Assembly (NCBI GenBank): GCA_016929465.1
Contig: JAFGIT010000013.1
Coordinates: 1 to 19,420, forward strand
Length of the DNA: 19,420 nucleotides
Origin: Candidatus Coatesiibacteriota bacterium
GTDB lineage: Bacteria; B130-G9
Direction: 5' to 3'
The notes beneath the pieces are model-generated. The model was not told where the DNA came from and did not search any database. It was given only the letters and a program-made list of their open reading frames with translations. This document shows positions 1-8,329 of this stretch, in pieces. The position numbers and the translations under genes are program-made. How positions within the stretch are numbered: position 1 is the first letter of the stretch; each line of letters begins with the position of its first letter.

Positions 1-67
1 CAAGACCCACTCTTCGAGGATGCTCTTGGCGCACAGAATTTGTCAACATGCCTGTTGCGGCACGGCT

Positions 68-3000
68 TCAGGGCTGGGGTAGAGGGTGGTGATATCCCAC
101 ATCAACCGCGCCCGTGTCGGGTGTGCCATCCATCTGGGTGGTCGTGTCGGAGAGGCCGGCTTCCAGGGCAGATCGACTCCCCGCATCGACGCACGGGCTT
201 GCCGGGGCGAGGAAGTATTCGCCGGCGGGGCCGGATACGAGCATGGGATCGTCGTAGAAGTTACCCTCTCCAAGGGCCATCTCGTCGATACAGCAGTATT
301 GACCGAGGCAATTGAGCAATTCCTCGCCATTGCCCCAGAGAATGCAGTCGCGGACTGTCAACAGGCCGGGATTCTCGTGGTGGATTCCGCCTCCGAATGT
401 GGCTGAGTTATCCAGAATCGTATTATTGTATATGTCCGGCTCGCTGTTGCCGAAGCAGAATATGGCTCCACCAGCCCTCGAGGCCTCATTCCCGATCAAA
501 ATGTTGTTCGCTATCGTGGGGTAGCTGCCATCAGAACAGCAGACGCCGCCACCATGACCGCCAGTGCCTCCTCTATTGCCCACGATTAAGTTATCCATTA
601 TCGTCGGTGAGCAATGATTGCAGTATATCGCGGCCCCGCAAATGCCCTGCAGAGTGTTATAGACGATTGTGTTGCCAAATATCTGTGCATCGCTCCCGTT
701 GCAGAGAATTCCCGCACCATCTCTCTCGGCGGAATTGAGTGCTATGATATTCCCCTCTACGATCGGTTCGCCCCCGATGAGTAAAAGCCCTCCTCCTGAG
801 CGGCCCTCATTGCCAGAGATGATGTTGTCTCTGATCACTAACTGGCTGTTATTACAGTAGATTCCGCATCCATTCTCTACCCAATCGAATGCTGCACCTG
901 TTATGGCCAGGCCCTCAATCAGCAAGTCCCGCGCGGACTCACAGCGAATGACATACGTTGAGCTCCGCATCGCATTGAGGATGGCGGTCTCTGAAGATTC
1001 CCCGACCAGTGAAATGAAGCTCCTCATTCTCAGCGGGAACGTTTCGCCATCGAGGTCCGGTGAGTACAATCCACTCGCAATATGGATCTCGGTGGGGGCT
1101 GTCTCCGAGGCATCGGCGACGGAGAGCGCGTGTGTGATAGTTTTGAAGGGAAATGTCTCCGCACCCGGATTCTCATCTCGTCCATTTACCGCGTCAACGA
1201 ATAGGTCCCCCAGAACGAACTCCGCACGCCCTATGGGACACGCGAGGTTGAGGGTGCCCGGATAGGTCAGTCCGGCAGAGAGGCAGTAGAGACCATCCTC
1301 TCCGACCGGAGGCATCTCACTCGGTATTTCAAAGGTCGAAATGGTCGCATATTCTAGGAGGAAAGGGATCGGAACGTCTATGTCGCTGTAGAGAGGTCTG
1401 AATTCTTCCGACCAACCACTTTGACCGAGGAACCAATCTGCACCGTCAGGACCTTGAAATGCTACATAGAGGTCGAGACGCATATTGTCCCAATGATTCT
1501 CGACAGTAAGCCTGACCTCGACTGCCCGACCAAATATATAATGCTCAGCGTTTGCAGTGATGGTGACACCGGGCGGAGGAGTCGTATCCACCGCGTAGTG
1601 ATAGCCCAGGTCCAATCTGCCGGCGTCGGGAGAGCCGTCGGGCGAGGTCGTAAGATCCGCCAATCCTGCGGCCCTCGCAGACATGCTACCAGCATCCTTG
1701 CATGGACTTCCATAATCGAGATAGAAACTGCCGAGGGGCCCTCTCACAAATTCGGGATCCGAATGGATTACGCCCTTCCCGTCGCACCATTCACTCTCAA
1801 TGCAGGAATAGACTGCGCTGCATCGGCACAGGTCTTCCCCATTCCCCCACAGGATGCAGTCGGAGATCGTCAGACCCTCCTCCAGGCAATAGATGCCTCC
1901 ACCTGCGGTAGCGATATTGTCTGCAATTGTGTTGCTGTTGATCGATGATCCAGTGCCCTCACAAGCTATTCCTCCACCACCAAGGCCGTTTGACTCAGCT
2001 GCATTCGCGACGATCAGGTTGTTTTTGATCGATGGGCCAGCCCCGCCAGTGCAGGCGATGCCCCCGCCGTATTCCGCTGAATTTCCCTCGAGTACATTAT
2101 GAATGATCAACGGAGAGCTCGAGGACCGGCAAGATATGCCCCCACCTTCCGCCTGCCCAGTAGAATTGCCGGAGATGGTATTTGTCGAGATCGTGGGTGA
2201 GCTGTCCTCGATGCAGAGAATCGCCCCGCCGCCCATCTCGCACTGGTTCAAGTTGATCTCATTGCCGGTGATTAGCGGAGAACTCGATTGGCAGAAGATC
2301 GCGCCACCTTGGAAGGCGGAGTTGTTCGTGATTAGATTTTCTCTAATGGTAGCCGAGCCGCCATCTATACACGAAATAGCACCTCCACAAGCGTCACCCT
2401 CCGCGTAGTTCCCCTGAATCACGTTGCTCGAAATGATCGGGGAGCTCCCCTCACACACAATCGCGCTTCCTATAGCGCCGGTTATCGAAAAGCCGCTCAG
2501 CGCAGCGCTCTCGACGCCGTGGAATTCGACTATGTGGCTCGCCGGTGGGGCGGCCACTTTCCCTCCATCGAGGACGGTCTTCTCCGCACCCGCACCGATC
2601 AGGCTGATGTAGCTCTTCATCATCAGCGGATAGGTCTCGCCGTTTGCTATTGTCGAGTAGGTCCCGGATGACACGTGGATCCTGGTTGAATTGGTCGGAT
2701 CGCTTATCGATAGTGCAAGAGCGCGTGAGATTGTCTTTAAAGGCAGCTCGGAGCTTCCGTCGCCGCTATCATCGCCATGTGCGGAATTGACGTAGTATTC
2801 GGAATGCGATAATTCGCCGACCGTGAATCTCGCGTAGCTGCATCGGCCCAACAGCTCGAGCGTGCCCGGCCTGCTTAGAAAGGCGAAGAAGCTGTATCTG
2901 CCGGGTATGTTGATCGGCGGCATATCGGCTGGCAATTCGATCACATCGAGCGTAATCGCATCTAGATCGAGACCTGCCTCGATGTGAATGCTCTCAATCA

Positions 3001-4558
3001 GTGCCTCTGTTGAATCGCTGGCCCACCCGTTCTGATTGAATAGATGGATATCGCCTTCTGCATCATAAAGGCCAACATATAGGTCGATATAGGTGTCCTC
3101 ACCTGGATTCTCGCTGGAGGCGGTCAGCGTGACCGTGTCGCCAGGCATATACCGGACGCGATCCGTCTCGAGACTGATCTCTGGCCCACGATAGTCCTCG
3201 ATCTCGTAGTGGTAGCCAATATCGACGACTCCAGCGTCAGGAAGACCGTCGAGTTGTGTTGTTCGGCCTGTCAGTCCCGCAGCTTCGGCCGATCTGCTCC
3301 CTGCCCCGAGCAACGGGCTGTTCGGGGGGAGGTAGTAGCCACCGACCGGAGGAAATTCGACGAATTCTGGCTCGGTATGGATGTTACCCTCGCCTGAAGT
3401 ATCGTCGCTGACGCAGCAGTATGTGACGCTACAGCCCTGAGTATCTTTCATATTTCTCCATAGAATGGAATCGAAGACCAGAACGTCGGCTCCCACTCCC
3501 TGGATGGCGCCGGTCATCCAAGCGTTAATCCGGTTGTCCATCACGAGACAATTGTACATGCTAGATTCCGAGTAAACGCTGTAAACGGCTCCCCCGTATC
3601 CCGCCTGATTCCCGATGATCAAGTTGTTCAGGATCGTCGCCATACAGGATTTGACGCAAAGACCGCCTCCATTTCCAGCCTGATTTCCGGCGATGGTGTT
3701 ATTCGAGACTGACGTCGTGCACGATCTGGCGAAAACACCTCCTCCTTCCGCAGCATTGTTGCCAGAGATCTCATTGTCCAGGAGCGATATCGAGCTGTCG
3801 TTGCAGTAGATGCCGCCGCCGAGGAAGGCGGTATTACCAGCTATCAGATTCCGCTCTGCGGATAGGACGCAATTCTCACAGTATATCCCTCCGCCAATGT
3901 GTGCTGAATTCCCTTCGACGGAATTGCTGGAGAACGTGGGCGTGCAGTCGTTGCAGTAGATGCCGCCGCCAATGCCCTCGGATATCGCAGCGTTGTGGTG
4001 TATCTCGTTGTCCGCGATAAGTGGTGAGCACTTGTTGGAGCAGTATATGGCCGCGCCCGCATTGATGCTCCGATTCCCGTTGATCTCATTGTTTCGTATG
4101 GTTGGAGATCCGCCGAAGCAGAGGATAGCGCCGCCGAAAGATGCTCCTTGATGGCTGCTCTCCGCTCCGGTCATCGTGAAGCCCTCGATAGTCGAGCCCT
4201 CGGAGAAACTAAAGATGATGATGTGTTGGTATTCCATCTCTGCATCGAGAATGGTCCGGTCTGCCCCTTCCCCGACGAGATGAATCCAACTGCCCACGAT
4301 AAGCGGAAATGGCTCGCCATTCGCGCTCGCCGAGTAGACTCCTGCGGAAATATAGATCGTGGTGGGCGTGGAAGTGGAATTCTCGGAGATCGAGAGCGCA
4401 TGCGTTATCGTCTTGAGGGGAGCGACTTCCGAACCGTCATTCGCGTCGTCCCCACAATCAGCATTAACGAAGAGGTCCAACTGGCAGGACGCCGGCAGAG
4501 AGGCGCCTAGCAGCACGCCGCAAATGAGTAGGATTGTGACCAGGTTTGCCCTTTTCAT
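68..4558 (-). CDS. Exported giant protein with three right-handed beta-helix segments
   Basis: This 1496-residue protein is probably secreted or surface-bound. Residues 1-25 form a Sec signal (MKRA, then a Leu/Ile-rich core, then LPASC). The Cys there is a poor lipobox match, so signal peptidase I cleavage is likelier. Three segments begin with a DUF1565-like motif (VNADCGDDANDG near residue 31, VNSAHGDDSGDG near 590, VDAVNGRDENPG near 1120), each followed by PLKTI or PFKTI. Each then runs through many beta-helix rungs of the type GGGIYCNDCTPT...N.I.GN, as in the NosD/pectate-lyase fold. Each ends with a shared cap (SP..DAGS.SA..AGL, then DG.PD.G.VD.GYHY). Two ~125-residue spacer domains (near residues 457-583 and 993-1116) separate the segments. 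Many rungs carry Cys at equivalent places, a possible cysteine ladder. No catalytic residues are evident, so adhesion, glycan binding or glycan cleavage are all possible. It starts at ATG 23 nt after the preceding gene, behind a modest GGTGAG site, as the last gene of the exported-protein operon. Confidence 0.9.
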   Translation of the reverse strand: MKRANLVTILLICGVLLGASLPASCQLDLFVNADCGDDANDGSEVAPLKTITHALSISENSTSTPTTIYISAGVYSASANGEPFPLIVGSWIHLVGEGADRTILDAEMEYQHIIIFSFSEGSTIEGFTMTGAESSHQGASFGGAILCFGGSPTIRNNEINGNRSINAGAAIYCSNKCSPLIADNEIHHNAAISEGIGGGIYCNDCTPTFSSNSVEGNSAHIGGGIYCENCVLSAERNLIAGNTAFLGGGIYCNDSSISLLDNEISGNNAAEGGGVFARSCTTSVSNNTIAGNQAGNGGGLCVKSCMATILNNLIIGNQAGYGGAVYSVYSESSMYNCLVMDNRINAWMTGAIQGVGADVLVFDSILWRNMKDTQGCSVTYCCVSDDTSGEGNIHTEPEFVEFPPVGGYYLPPNSPLLGAGSRSAEAAGLTGRTTQLDGLPDAGVVDIGYHYEIEDYRGPEISLETDRVRYMPGDTVTLTASSENPGEDTYIDLYVGLYDAEGDIHLFNQNGWASDSTEALIESIHIEAGLDLDAITLDVIELPADMPPINIPGRYSFFAFLSRPGTLELLGRCSYARFTVGELSHSEYYVNSAHGDDSGDGSSELPLKTISRALALSISDPTNSTRIHVSSGTYSTIANGETYPLMMKSYISLIGAGAEKTVLDGGKVAAPPASHIVEFHGVESAALSGFSITGAIGSAIVCEGSSPIISSNVIQGNYAEGDACGGAISCIDGGSATIRENLITNNSAFQGGAIFCQSSSPLITGNEINLNQCEMGGGAILCIEDSSPTISTNTISGNSTGQAEGGGISCRSSSSPLIIHNVLEGNSAEYGGGIACTGGAGPSIKNNLIVANAAESNGLGGGGIACEGTGSSINSNTIADNIATAGGGIYCLEEGLTISDCILWGNGEDLCRCSAVYSCIESEWCDGKGVIHSDPEFVRGPLGSFYLDYGSPCKDAGSMSARAAGLADLTTSPDGSPDAGRLDLGYHYAVDTTPPPGVTITANAEHYIFGRAVEVRLTVENHWDNMRLDLYVAFQGPDGADWFLGQSGWSEEFRPLYSDIDVPIPFLLEYATISTFEIPSEMPPVGEDGLYCLSAGLTYPGTLNLACPIGRAEFVLGDLFVDAVNGRDENPGAETFPFKTITHALSVADASETAPTEIHIASGLYSPDLDGETFPLRMRSFISLVGESSETAILNAMRSSTYVIRCESARDLLIEGLAITGAAFDWVENGCGIYCNNSQLVIRDNIISGNEGRSGGGLLLIGGEPIVEGNIIALNSAERDGAGILCNGSDAQIFGNTIVYNTLQGICGAAIYCNHCSPTIMDNLIVGNRGGTGGHGGGVCCSDGSYPTIANNILIGNEASRAGGAIFCFGNSEPDIYNNTILDNSATFGGGIHHENPGLLTVRDCILWGNGEELLNCLGQYCCIDEMALGEGNFYDDPMLVSGPAGEYFLAPASPCVDAGSRSALEAGLSDTTTQMDGTPDTGAVDVGYHHPLPQP

Positions 4559-4581
4559 TTCATCTCACCGCGACGGGCCCA

Positions 4582-5016
4582 TTAGAAGCCTTCATCGACC
4601 CAGTACGCCGGAACGACCAGGTTCGTCGTCGTCGCCTGGCTGTAAACCATGCAGCAAGGAAAGATATATCCTCCCCTTTGCACCCTGAAGACAGCGTAGC
4701 CCATTCCCGGCGCCGTCGGTATCCATGTCGGCACCGATGGAATCGTCGAAAAGAGAAGCTGTTCTTGCTGTCTTATACTATATCCGTCCTGCTCGGGATC
4801 GCTGAGAAGAGCCCCCTGGGGACTGAAGAAGCGGATGTAGATAGTATCGCTCGTCTCATCGGAGCCGTTCACGAACACAAGGCAGGTATACCAATCCCCT
4901 CCGGAGAACCAGAAGGGGAATATGCAGCGAGAATGGGCGTTATCCCAACCGGCCAATGCAGGGCCGGCCAAGAGCAAGAGGGAGATTGCCGCCGCGAAAG
5001 CACGCCTCGAACTCAT
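4582..5016 (-). CDS. Small exported protein, paralogue of the preceding gene
   Basis: This 144-residue exported protein has no family I recognise. The frame is open to an ATG at 5058, but the ATG at 5016 is preferred: it lies just after the upstream stop, has a GAGG site 8 nt upstream, and places a clean Sec signal at the N-terminus (MSSRRAFAAAISLLLLAGPALA, cleaved before GWDN; the alternative start would bury it). The mature part of about 122 residues has a beta-rich look: an aromatic N-terminal stretch (FPFWFSGGDWYTCLVFVNGS), then IRF, a PTWIPT motif, GYAVFR, MVY and a C-terminal Gly-Phe. It closely resembles the mature protein encoded immediately upstream, pointing to a tandem duplication. 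It has Cys residues where the paralogue differs. The next gene, the beta-helix protein, starts 23 nt downstream, so the three are probably co-transcribed and may act together at the cell surface. Confidence 0.8.
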   Translation of the reverse strand: MSSRRAFAAAISLLLLAGPALAGWDNAHSRCIFPFWFSGGDWYTCLVFVNGSDETSDTIYIRFFSPQGALLSDPEQDGYSIRQQEQLLFSTIPSVPTWIPTAPGMGYAVFRVQRGGYIFPCCMVYSQATTTNLVVPAYWVDEGF

Positions 5017-5035
5017 CCCACCCGCCTCATGACAG

Positions 5036-5557
5036 TTAGAATCCGCGGTCCTGGTCATAGACCGGCATGACGGCGCCGGTTCCGGTGGCCCGGTTGTAAA
5101 CTATGCAGTAAACGTTGACCGGCATGCCATCATCCAGGCGAAACAAGATATATCCATAACTAGCAGTGGTTGGTATCCAGGTCGGGACCGTGGGCGTCGT
5201 CGAGAAGAGCAGCATCTCACCATGCCGAATGGAGAACATATCGCTCGTTGTATTGCTGCAGCCGCTCATTGAATCCTTGAATCTCACGGAGATTACGTCC
5301 CCGCTCTCATCAGAACCATTGACGAAGATCAGTAAGGTGTACCAATTTTCGCCAGTCTGCCAATAGGGAATGATTCCGCGACGCACGGCGGAATCCCAGT
5401 CAGCGAAAGCAGTATGGGCTACGACGAGGATCGCGACAGCCAACGACAGGGCGAGAATTCCTCGGAGATGCCTTGGACGGGTCCGCCTCGAATAGTGGGA
5501 ATCGCGGCCCATTCCCTTCCGAATGCCCAAGACTGAGAGAAGACTCATTGCACTCAT
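5036..5557 (-). CDS. Small exported protein, first gene of the secreted operon
   Basis: This 173-residue exported protein has no recognised family. A long basic n-region (RRTRPRHLRG) precedes a hydrophobic core and an AFA cleavage site before DWDSAV. The ATG at 5557 has a GGAGG site 5 nt upstream. An internal ATG at 5512 would give a more usual signal length, so the start is slightly uncertain. The mature part matches the next gene along its whole length: WDSAVRRGIIPYW.., WYTLLIFVNGSDES, ISVRF, FSIR, LLFSTTPTVPTWIPT, GYILFR, CIVYNRATGTG and a final GF. This suggests a small beta-sandwich domain, possibly carbohydrate- or surface-binding; that is inference only. It is the promoter-proximal gene of the operon with the paralogue and the beta-helix protein, behind a recognisable promoter at 5623-5651. 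Confidence 0.8.
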   Translation of the reverse strand: MSAMSLLSVLGIRKGMGRDSHYSRRTRPRHLRGILALSLAVAILVVAHTAFADWDSAVRRGIIPYWQTGENWYTLLIFVNGSDESGDVISVRFKDSMSGCSNTTSDMFSIRHGEMLLFSTTPTVPTWIPTTASYGYILFRLDDGMPVNVYCIVYNRATGTGAVMPVYDQDRGF

Positions 5558-5622
5558 ATCGTCCTCCGTTGGGGACCGTTCAGCGGCGCCGGTTAAACTC
5601 GATTTGCGTCGCTGTCAGGATG

Positions 5623-5651
5623 ACGATAGAACATCACCGCCAAATTGTAAA
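5623..5651 (-). promoter_or_regulatory. Sigma70-like promoter for the exported-protein operon
   Basis: On the minus strand TTTACA (5646-5651) is a -35 box matching TTGACA at 5 of 6 positions. It is followed by exactly 17 bp and TATCGT (5623-5628), a -10 box matching TATAAT at 4 of 6. It lies in the most AT-rich part of the 193 bp between the phage operon and the first exported gene, 65 nt before the start codon. This makes the exported genes a separate transcription unit from the phage block. The match is by eye and not experimentally supported. Confidence 0.5.
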
Positions 5652-5725
5652 TGCTTTTTGGGTAGAACTAAACACAAATAGACGGAGAGAGAATTGATTT
5701 GGTGGGAAAACGGGGAGCGGATTTA

Positions 5726-5742
5726 TCGGCGTGTTCCGCCGA
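5726..5742 (-). terminator. Hairpin after the phage operon, possible weak terminator
   Basis: A perfect 6-bp stem (TCGGCG / CGCCGA) with a 5-nt loop starts 8 nt after the TAG stop of the DpdA-like gene. Downstream on the minus strand the sequence reads TAAAT and, about 10 nt later, a short TTTT, so there is no strong U-tract. It could end phage-operon transcription inefficiently or just protect the 3' end. Confidence 0.4.
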
Positions 5743-5750
5743 GAACGGGA

Positions 5751-6425
5751 CTATTGGGCGGCGCACAGCCGCTCGTAGAATTTGCGGCTGATTGTGAGAA
5801 GCTCCTTGCGGGTGAGGAATTCGGACCAATCGAGGGAGCCGCAGGACCTTGACTTGAGAGCTTTCCTGCGGCTAATGAACTTCCAGCTGGTGTTGTCGAT
5901 CGACTCGAATGGGAAGGTCGAGATGAGCGATACATCACCGATCCCAAGGCCATGATACTTGTGCGGGTAGCGACCGAATATCTCCGAAAGCCAATCGAAC
6001 ATACGGCGCCTCGAACGCGGGACCATGCCGCCGAGTCCGATCAGCGGGTATCCGTCTCTCATCTCCTCGAGAACGTCGAGTTCTTCACCGTGATGGAATA
6101 CCGGTATCGGGGACAGACCTTTCACCTCCATGAAGCGCAAGTTCGCCTTGCTCGCGGCCACATCGCCGATCACATCGAGATTGAAATAGAGATCGACCCT
6201 ATCGAGATTGTGCTCGATGAAATCACAGTATTCGACTATGTCGATCCCCACTCCTGAGCGAAAGGCAGAGAAGGCCCCCGAGTCGAGCATGACCGATGAG
6301 AATCCGCCCTCTCGGATGGTCTTCTCGAGGGCCCTATCAAGCCAGGCATACGAAACCATGATGTTCGCTCCCCGGAATACGTCGCGGAGTAGGTAATTGT
6401 TCGCTCCTGCGAAATAGACATTCAT
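5751..6425 (-). CDS. DpdA/TGT-like nucleobase transferase (phage type)
   Basis: This 224-residue protein resembles the short phage branch of the tRNA-guanine transglycosylase superfamily, which includes DpdA enzymes that put 7-deazaguanine bases into DNA. It has an all-TIM-barrel pattern. Residues 46-52 (MLDSGAF) match the base-binding DSGGF motif of TGT. Residues 81-88 contain FNLDVIGD, 110-114 FHHGE, 129-133 IGLGG (compare the GLAVG loop), 158-164 YHGLGIG, and 176-181 SIDNTSW. The last aligns with the nucleophilic Asp region, making D177 the likely nucleophile. The CxCxxC...H zinc site of bacterial and archaeal tRNA enzymes is absent, as in short phage relatives. Activity on DNA, RNA or a nucleotide is not decidable here. 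It is the last gene of the phage operon, 27 nt after the 110-residue protein, with only a distant GGAGG and an AAGATAGG near the start. No preQ0 synthesis genes are in the window. Confidence 0.72.
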   Translation of the reverse strand: MNVYFAGANNYLLRDVFRGANIMVSYAWLDRALEKTIREGGFSSVMLDSGAFSAFRSGVGIDIVEYCDFIEHNLDRVDLYFNLDVIGDVAASKANLRFMEVKGLSPIPVFHHGEELDVLEEMRDGYPLIGLGGMVPRSRRRMFDWLSEIFGRYPHKYHGLGIGDVSLISTFPFESIDNTSWKFISRRKALKSRSCGSLDWSEFLTRKELLTISRKFYERLCAAQ

Positions 6426-6452
6426 CCTATCTTGACAGCCTCCGGCTTGGCA

Positions 6453-6785
6453 TCACTCATATCTGCTCTCAGGACTCGCATTCGGGCTGAATTTGTGACC
6501 CTCCAGGACCACGTCATAGAGTTCCAGCTCATCCTCGAGCGCAATCCTTACCTCGCGATGCTCGCTGATCGTATAGGCTGATTCCGGGCCGAATTCGGCA
6601 TCAATCTCCAACTGAAGGTCATCGTGAAGAATGTGAAACAGCAATATCGTCTTGATATGCCTGTAACCGAGACGTTGCTTCGACTGGCCTCCATCGAGCG
6701 TGGCGACGGACTGGTCCCTGGGAAGGACTACTATAGGCCGTGCTATCTTGAAATAAGGGCCGCTTCCATGTCTGTTCTGCGACAT
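6453..6785 (-). CDS. Small phage protein of unknown function
   Basis: This 110-residue protein is not recognised. It sits between the probable tail protein and the DpdA-like gene, where siphophages often encode tail-assembly or tape-measure-chaperone proteins. The first half is basic (PYFKIARPIVVLP, SKQRLGYRHIKT) and the second is acidic (IALEDELELYDVVLEG). There is no signal peptide or membrane segment. A GGAG site lies 7 nt before the ATG. A mixed alpha/beta cytoplasmic or virion protein is likely. The function by position is a guess. Confidence 0.6.
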   Translation of the reverse strand: MSQNRHGSGPYFKIARPIVVLPRDQSVATLDGGQSKQRLGYRHIKTILLFHILHDDLQLEIDAEFGPESAYTISEHREVRIALEDELELYDVVLEGHKFSPNASPESRYE

Positions 6786-6832
6786 CAGAGCTCTCCAGTT
6801 CTCGTATGAATGGGCCTTTCAGCGAAGGTCAA

Positions 6833-7693
6833 TCAAAAGCCGTCGGGATAATCTGCGTCGGGAAAGACCGTCGCCACCTCGGTAAGCCTGGCCTCCTTAT
6901 CAACCGAGAGCTCCACCGTCCTCTCGAGGGAGTAGTAGGCAGAAAGCGATGTGATCACCGAGGACAGCAGCAATTTAGGCTCCAGTAGGTGGATCGTGGC
7001 ATCGGTCCAGTCCTCGTTGTTCCCGATAATCGCTTCGAAGTCGGCCTGGAAGGTCACCCAGTCGCCTGCCTGCCGAATGACCCTGAAGGAACGGACGATG
7101 GGATCGATAGCCGCCCCGAGTTCGCCAACGTCCGTCGTAAATGGGATCCCAACGGTCAAGAGATCAGATAGGCCAGTCGTGCTCGCGACTGCGGGCTTCA
7201 GGAAGAGGCCCCCGCTCAATATGGTCCCCTGAGCAAAGGGAGGCGACCCAGCCGGACTCATCCCGTTCGGGCAGTAAGTGCTGTTATACATGCCGAGGAC
7301 AGAAACGCTGACCTGGATGCCCTTTATCACGAGGCCATCGCAACAGAGAAGCCGCTGGCCCTTCTCAGGGGCGGCGCCGCCATGCAGACCACGCAGGAAG
7401 GGCTTCGAGATGATCTCTTTGACTGTCATCTTCGCGCTTCTGACCGGCACGCCAAGGGAGTTCCGGGTCGATTCCTGCGAATTGGCTATTCCATGGCAGC
7501 TTTCGCCATAAAGCTTATTCGCTTCGATCTTCTGCTCGAATGAAAGGGGAAACAGCTGAACGTCCCAGCCGTCCTGATACTGAAGCAGCTCGGTGTTGTA
7601 GTGACGGTGCACCTTCTGGGGGTGTACCTCCCCCTGCACCTCGTCGGTGTCGATGCCAAACTCGGGCAGCGTGGTCGGATCGAATCCTGGCAT
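6833..7693 (-). CDS. Probable phage tail protein, tail-tube position
   Basis: This 286-residue protein follows the tail-terminator gene at the place where SPP1-like phages encode the major tail (tube) protein. The assignment is positional; I cannot identify the family from motifs. It is longer than typical tube proteins of about 150-250 residues. Its middle is rich in beta-strand-like and Gly/Ser/Thr stretches (IQVSVSVLG, TILSGGLFLKP, FTTDVGELGA), and a later segment looks like a folded beta domain (WVTFQADFEAIIGN, ATIHLLEPKLLLSSV). It has no signal peptide. A strong AAAGGAG site lies 7 nt before the ATG. A neck or minor tail protein is the main alternative. Confidence 0.55.
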   Translation of the reverse strand: MPGFDPTTLPEFGIDTDEVQGEVHPQKVHRHYNTELLQYQDGWDVQLFPLSFEQKIEANKLYGESCHGIANSQESTRNSLGVPVRSAKMTVKEIISKPFLRGLHGGAAPEKGQRLLCCDGLVIKGIQVSVSVLGMYNSTYCPNGMSPAGSPPFAQGTILSGGLFLKPAVASTTGLSDLLTVGIPFTTDVGELGAAIDPIVRSFRVIRQAGDWVTFQADFEAIIGNNEDWTDATIHLLEPKLLLSSVITSLSAYYSLERTVELSVDKEARLTEVATVFPDADYPDGF

Positions 7694-7741
7694 TGATATC
7701 TCCTTTCGGGATATTCCGATATTGGGTCTCGATGGGTGACT

Positions 7742-7760
7742 CGCTCTTGTGAGCAGAGCG
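7742..7760 (-). other. Intergenic hairpin before the probable tail gene
   Basis: CGCTCT and AGAGCG pair perfectly around a 7-nt loop in the 84-nt gap between the tail-terminator gene and the next gene. There is no U-tract on either side, so it is not an intrinsic terminator by itself. It could be an RNA processing or stabilising element that sets higher expression of the downstream gene. Confidence 0.3.
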
Positions 7761-7777
7761 CTAATGCTTCGGCGTCA

Positions 7778-8287
7778 CTAAGGCGCGACGCCTTCCTGCC
7801 AAAGCCACAGCTCGTAGTGCAGGCGATAGCGAGAGATGGGGACGTCTCCCGCCGCAAAGCCGTCTTCCTCTGGGGTGTGTCGGGGGATGAAGCCAAGGCC
7901 CTGTTCCTCGCCTATCCGCTCCGGATTTGCCGGATCTGAGAAATCATAGACAGGTATCACATCCCCACCGGATGTATTCAATAGGGACATGATCCGCTCC
8001 AGGAGATCATCCATGCGCTTCATCTGGAAGCTATCCTCGTCGCGGCTATCCCGCACATTGACATCGAAGCGGACCTTCATCTTGCTGTTGAGGCCTCCCG
8101 AGAAGCTCTCTATGTGAAGCTCGATCCAACTCGATAGCCCCTCGGTCCCCCTGGGCGTGAGCCACCCATTGAAGAGGTCGGAGCATCCCTCGACAATGAC
8201 CGGCACATCTTCGGAAAGGTTCTCGACGACGAATTTATAGAATGAAAGCCGCTTGTTCCGTGGTTTTGCGCTATCAGGCAAAGTCAT
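7778..8287 (-). CDS. Tail terminator / tail-to-head joining protein, SPP1 gp17-like
   Basis: The 169-residue protein shows the pattern of siphophage tail terminators. An N-terminal helix (NKRLSFYKFVVENL) is followed by beta strands (WIELHIESFS, MKVRFDVNVRDSRDE), a long helix (FQMKRMDDLLERIMSLL) and a final beta hairpin ending RYRLHYELWLWQEG. The length and order alpha-beta-beta-alpha-beta suit the gp17/gpU-type fold. It lies directly after the stopper-like gene, as in SPP1. Its product would cap the tail tube and join it to the head. An AAGGAG site lies 7 nt before the ATG. The identification is from fold pattern and position, not a signature motif. Confidence 0.6.
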   Translation of the reverse strand: MTLPDSAKPRNKRLSFYKFVVENLSEDVPVIVEGCSDLFNGWLTPRGTEGLSSWIELHIESFSGGLNSKMKVRFDVNVRDSRDEDSFQMKRMDDLLERIMSLLNTSGGDVIPVYDFSDPANPERIGEEQGLGFIPRHTPEEDGFAAGDVPISRYRLHYELWLWQEGVAP

Positions 8288-8329
8288 ACAATCGCTCCTT
8301 AATCGGGAATGCCGCCATCGCCGCTTTGG

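Noticed and set aside
1-49. Possible start of a further minus-strand gene at ATG 49-47, and a TTGACA box at 40-45
   Set aside because: Only 16 codons are visible to the edge, with no good ribosome site. No -10 box lies at a proper distance from the TTGACA.
1421-1948. Plus-strand open frame of 175 codons and other long plus-strand frames within the large genes
   Set aside because: They lie wholly inside the strong minus-strand repeat genes, have no ribosome sites and no protein-like pattern. They are shadows of biased codon use.
68-4558. Phage tailspike identity for the beta-helix protein
   Set aside because: The fold is shared with tailspikes, but the N-terminal Sec signal and the triple architecture with caps argue for an exported cell-surface protein.
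4582-5058. Longer form of the second small exported protein, starting at 5058
   Set aside because: The additional 14 residues overlap the preceding gene and would bury the signal peptide. The ATG at 5016 has a better context.
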